55,706 nucleotides of DNA from Betaproteobacteria bacterium (lineage in GTDB: Bacteria > Pseudomonadota > Gammaproteobacteria > Burkholderiales > UBA3065), in NCBI GenBank assembly GCA_009927815.1, contig RFMI01000032.1, positions 1 through 55,706 of the forward strand. The letters are read 5' to 3'. A model generated the notes under the pieces. It was given only the letters and a program-made list of their open reading frames with translations, was not told where the DNA came from and did not search any database. Positions 54,701 to 55,706 of this stretch are shown piece by piece; the stretch's first letter is position 1; each line of letters begins with the position of its first letter. Both the position numbers and the translations under genes were made by a program.

Positions 54701-55618
54701 TACCACTACGCCTTCGTGGTCGATGCCGAGGAGGGTCTGTACGCAGTCAACCTCGACACCTTCGCCGACGGTGAGGCGCGCAACAATTTCCTCAAGCGTG
54801 CCGTGACGTGGAATCCGAATGGCATGCTGAACGGCGCGCGGCACATCGTTGTGGCGGGCCACTACGCCTACATCACCACGCCGAAGGGTCTTGAGATCGT
54901 CGACCTTGACGACCCGCTGCACCCCAAGCCCCTCGCCTCCATCCCGCTGAACGACGCCCGGGCGAGCGCGGTGCAGTTCCGCTATGTCTACGTGACGACT
55001 GCGGAAGGCTTGCGCGTGGTCGACATCACCAATATGAAGCCGAAGCTTTTGCCGGCGGTGGTACCGCTTAAGGATGCGCGCCGCGTCTACCTGGCCCGTA
55101 CCTATGCCTATGTGGCGGCCGGCGCCGAGGGTCTGGCGATCGTCGACATCGAGAAGGCCGATAAGCCGCGCGTGTATCAAATGTTCGACGCCGACGGCAA
55201 GATCAACGATGCCCAGGACGTGATTGTCGGCAGCACCAACGCATCGTTGTTCGCCTACATCGCTGATGGCCGCAATGGCCTCAAGGTGCTGCAACTGACC
55301 TCACCTGAAAGCCAGCCCGGCTTCTACGGTTTCTCGCCAGAGCCCAAGCCTGAGCTGATCGCTTGGCGCAAGACCACCTCGCGGGCCTTGGCGCTGAGTA
55401 AAGGTCTCGACCGTGACCGTGCCGTGGACGAGACCGGTGGGCAGATCGCCATCGTCGGCCGTATCGGCGCACGGCCGTTCACCCGCAAGGAGATGGACAA
55501 GATGTACTTGAATCCCAAGGGTGAGCTGTGGACGGTAACCGACCGCGGCCAGTCGGGCGACTATGTGCCGCGCAAGGCGCCAACCGCCGGGGCCAGTGAC
55601 AAACGAGGCAAGCCATGA
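51746..55618 (+). CDS. giant decaheme c-type cytochrome with C-terminal LVIVD-like beta-propeller
   Basis: 1290 aa; ten CXXCH (CMTCH, CTDCH, CGACH, CTACH, CMNCH, CVDCH, CADCH, CFTCH, CAGCH, CTDCH); repeats such as GHYAYITTPKGLEIVDLDDPLHPKPLASIPL, RYVYVTTAEGLRVVDITNMKPKLL, TYAYVAAGAEGLAIVDIEKADKPRVY. Confidence 0.88.
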   Translation: MFKLPLRSLPTNALMRGALLRGASVLALLVPALLGAALMYEPASASERKLTERHYVMAPSAPKAQTWAQAKSKSDGCMTCHTETDQHTMHANPGVVLGCTDCHGGDNSIRRAEKGPEAERKHPAYERAMELAHILPRDEHLWQGSRNPEGSYARLNKEHAAFVRFINPGDLRVAREACGACHLPIIQAQERSLMSTSSMLWGGAAYNNGILPFKRYMLGEAYTQDGTAAAIVNPVKPDEDLYVFKGVLEKLYPLPAWETIPPGDIFRVFERGGRVINSSFPEIGLPNSSGTLQKLDEPGRPDIKQSNRGPGTGNRISVPVINLTKTRLNDPHLWFLGTNDNPGDYRSSGCTACHVVYANDRQPEHSGPYAQFGNMGRTQTKDPTIPRDESGHPLKHEFTRAMPSSLCMNCHMHQPNIYINSFYGNIQYDYEPDAPRMFPAKQHYPTDAEIREVNQRNPEEAVIRGNWRDRDFLNDLWLKNGEMKDTQFADYHGHGWAFRAVFKRNRKGNLLDKVGNIVSDDDPDKFKKAVHMASIHMDLGMHCVDCHFSQDMHGNGHIYGEVAAAVEIDCADCHGTAKNYPTLHTSGPASRPGGMDLTLLKTQDGRKRFEWRDGKLYQRAALDPNKEWEMSLVKDTVNPKHPQYNEKAARAKLMAAGEDGRNGKWGQGVDKLAHDNDKMLCFTCHLSWTTSCAGCHLPIQANWKTERNHFEGGETRNYATYNVQVARDDMFFLGKHGPVKNSRIAPFRSSSALVLSSMNSNRERIYYQQPPIAASGFSSQAFAPHYPHTERKEETKTCTDCHVSRDNDNNAIMAQLLLQGTNFVNFVGRYAWVGAEKDVESVGVTEWDEPQAVLGSYLQKYAYPDWYAEHQAAGREIVDTPRHEAANHLATPSGDAARCLQMRGEYLFVAEGKGGFRVYDIAGNGNKGVSQRIITAPYSPLGQDTHVPSKNATCVALPTNQPIAPTRNEGDLMRKVNLEQPFHPIYHYAFVVDAEEGLYAVNLDTFADGEARNNFLKRAVTWNPNGMLNGARHIVVAGHYAYITTPKGLEIVDLDDPLHPKPLASIPLNDARASAVQFRYVYVTTAEGLRVVDITNMKPKLLPAVVPLKDARRVYLARTYAYVAAGAEGLAIVDIEKADKPRVYQMFDADGKINDAQDVIVGSTNASLFAYIADGRNGLKVLQLTSPESQPGFYGFSPEPKPELIAWRKTTSRALALSKGLDRDRAVDETGGQIAIVGRIGARPFTRKEMDKMYLNPKGELWTVTDRGQSGDYVPRKAPTAGASDKRGKP

Positions 55619-55706
55619 CAACCGCCATTCATTCCATCCTGACGTCCGTACTGGGCGCTGCTGCGGCGCTGATGCTGGTTGCAGCGCCGGTGCAGGCCCG
55701 GACGAC
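55615..55706 (+). CDS. start of a secreted protein, truncated by window edge
   Basis: MTTAIHSILTSVLGAAAALMLVAAPVQART signal peptide; ATGA overlap with the preceding cytochrome gene. Confidence 0.65.
   Translation, partial: MTTAIHSILTSVLGAAAALMLVAAPVQART

Overview
The window is GC-rich DNA from a purple phototrophic proteobacterium, carrying a long photosynthesis gene cluster followed by electron-transfer and cytochrome-maturation genes. Order: crtI(3' end)-crtB; crtC/crtD/crtA/ppsR/aerR on the minus strand; bchF-N-B-H-L-M-lhaA-puhA-puhB-puhC-orf-acsF-puhE-dxs on the plus strand; PAS-EAL protein; SRP RNA; pagL-like; dnaX-ybaB-recR; ParA-like; tRNA-fMet; tatA-tatB without an adjacent tatC; a periplasmic redox block (Tat metallophosphoesterase, cytochrome c, DUF1566-like protein, HiPIP, lone pufC); an alkene reductase; a coiled-coil repeat protein plus GAF-GAF-PAS-cyclase; and a complete ccm locus with ccmA-ccmB read as one ORF. 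Divergent from ccm, at 45302-55706 and running off the edge, is a tightly packed operon: predicted diheme b-type membrane protein (two HX13H helices), membrane-anchored decaheme cytochrome c, tandem GlcG/HbpS-like secreted protein, large beta-barrel-like protein with an SH3-like N-terminus, and a 1290-aa protein combining ten CXXCH motifs with an LVIVD-type propeller. This is the best candidate for an undescribed system, possibly a trans-envelope or extracellular electron conduit beside photosynthesis genes. At least eight single-base frame breaks, mostly at homopolymers, occur in otherwise conserved genes (bchM/lhaA, lhaA, dnaX twice, cyclase N-terminus, ccmG, ccmF, ccmC). They probably reflect sequence errors and should be fixed before interpreting fusions. 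Regulatory signals seen: paired PpsR/CrtJ-type operators upstream of pufC, degenerate ones at aerR/bchF, a perfect FNR box upstream of the PAS-EAL gene, and a 23-bp near-perfect inverted repeat between ccmI and the multiheme operon.
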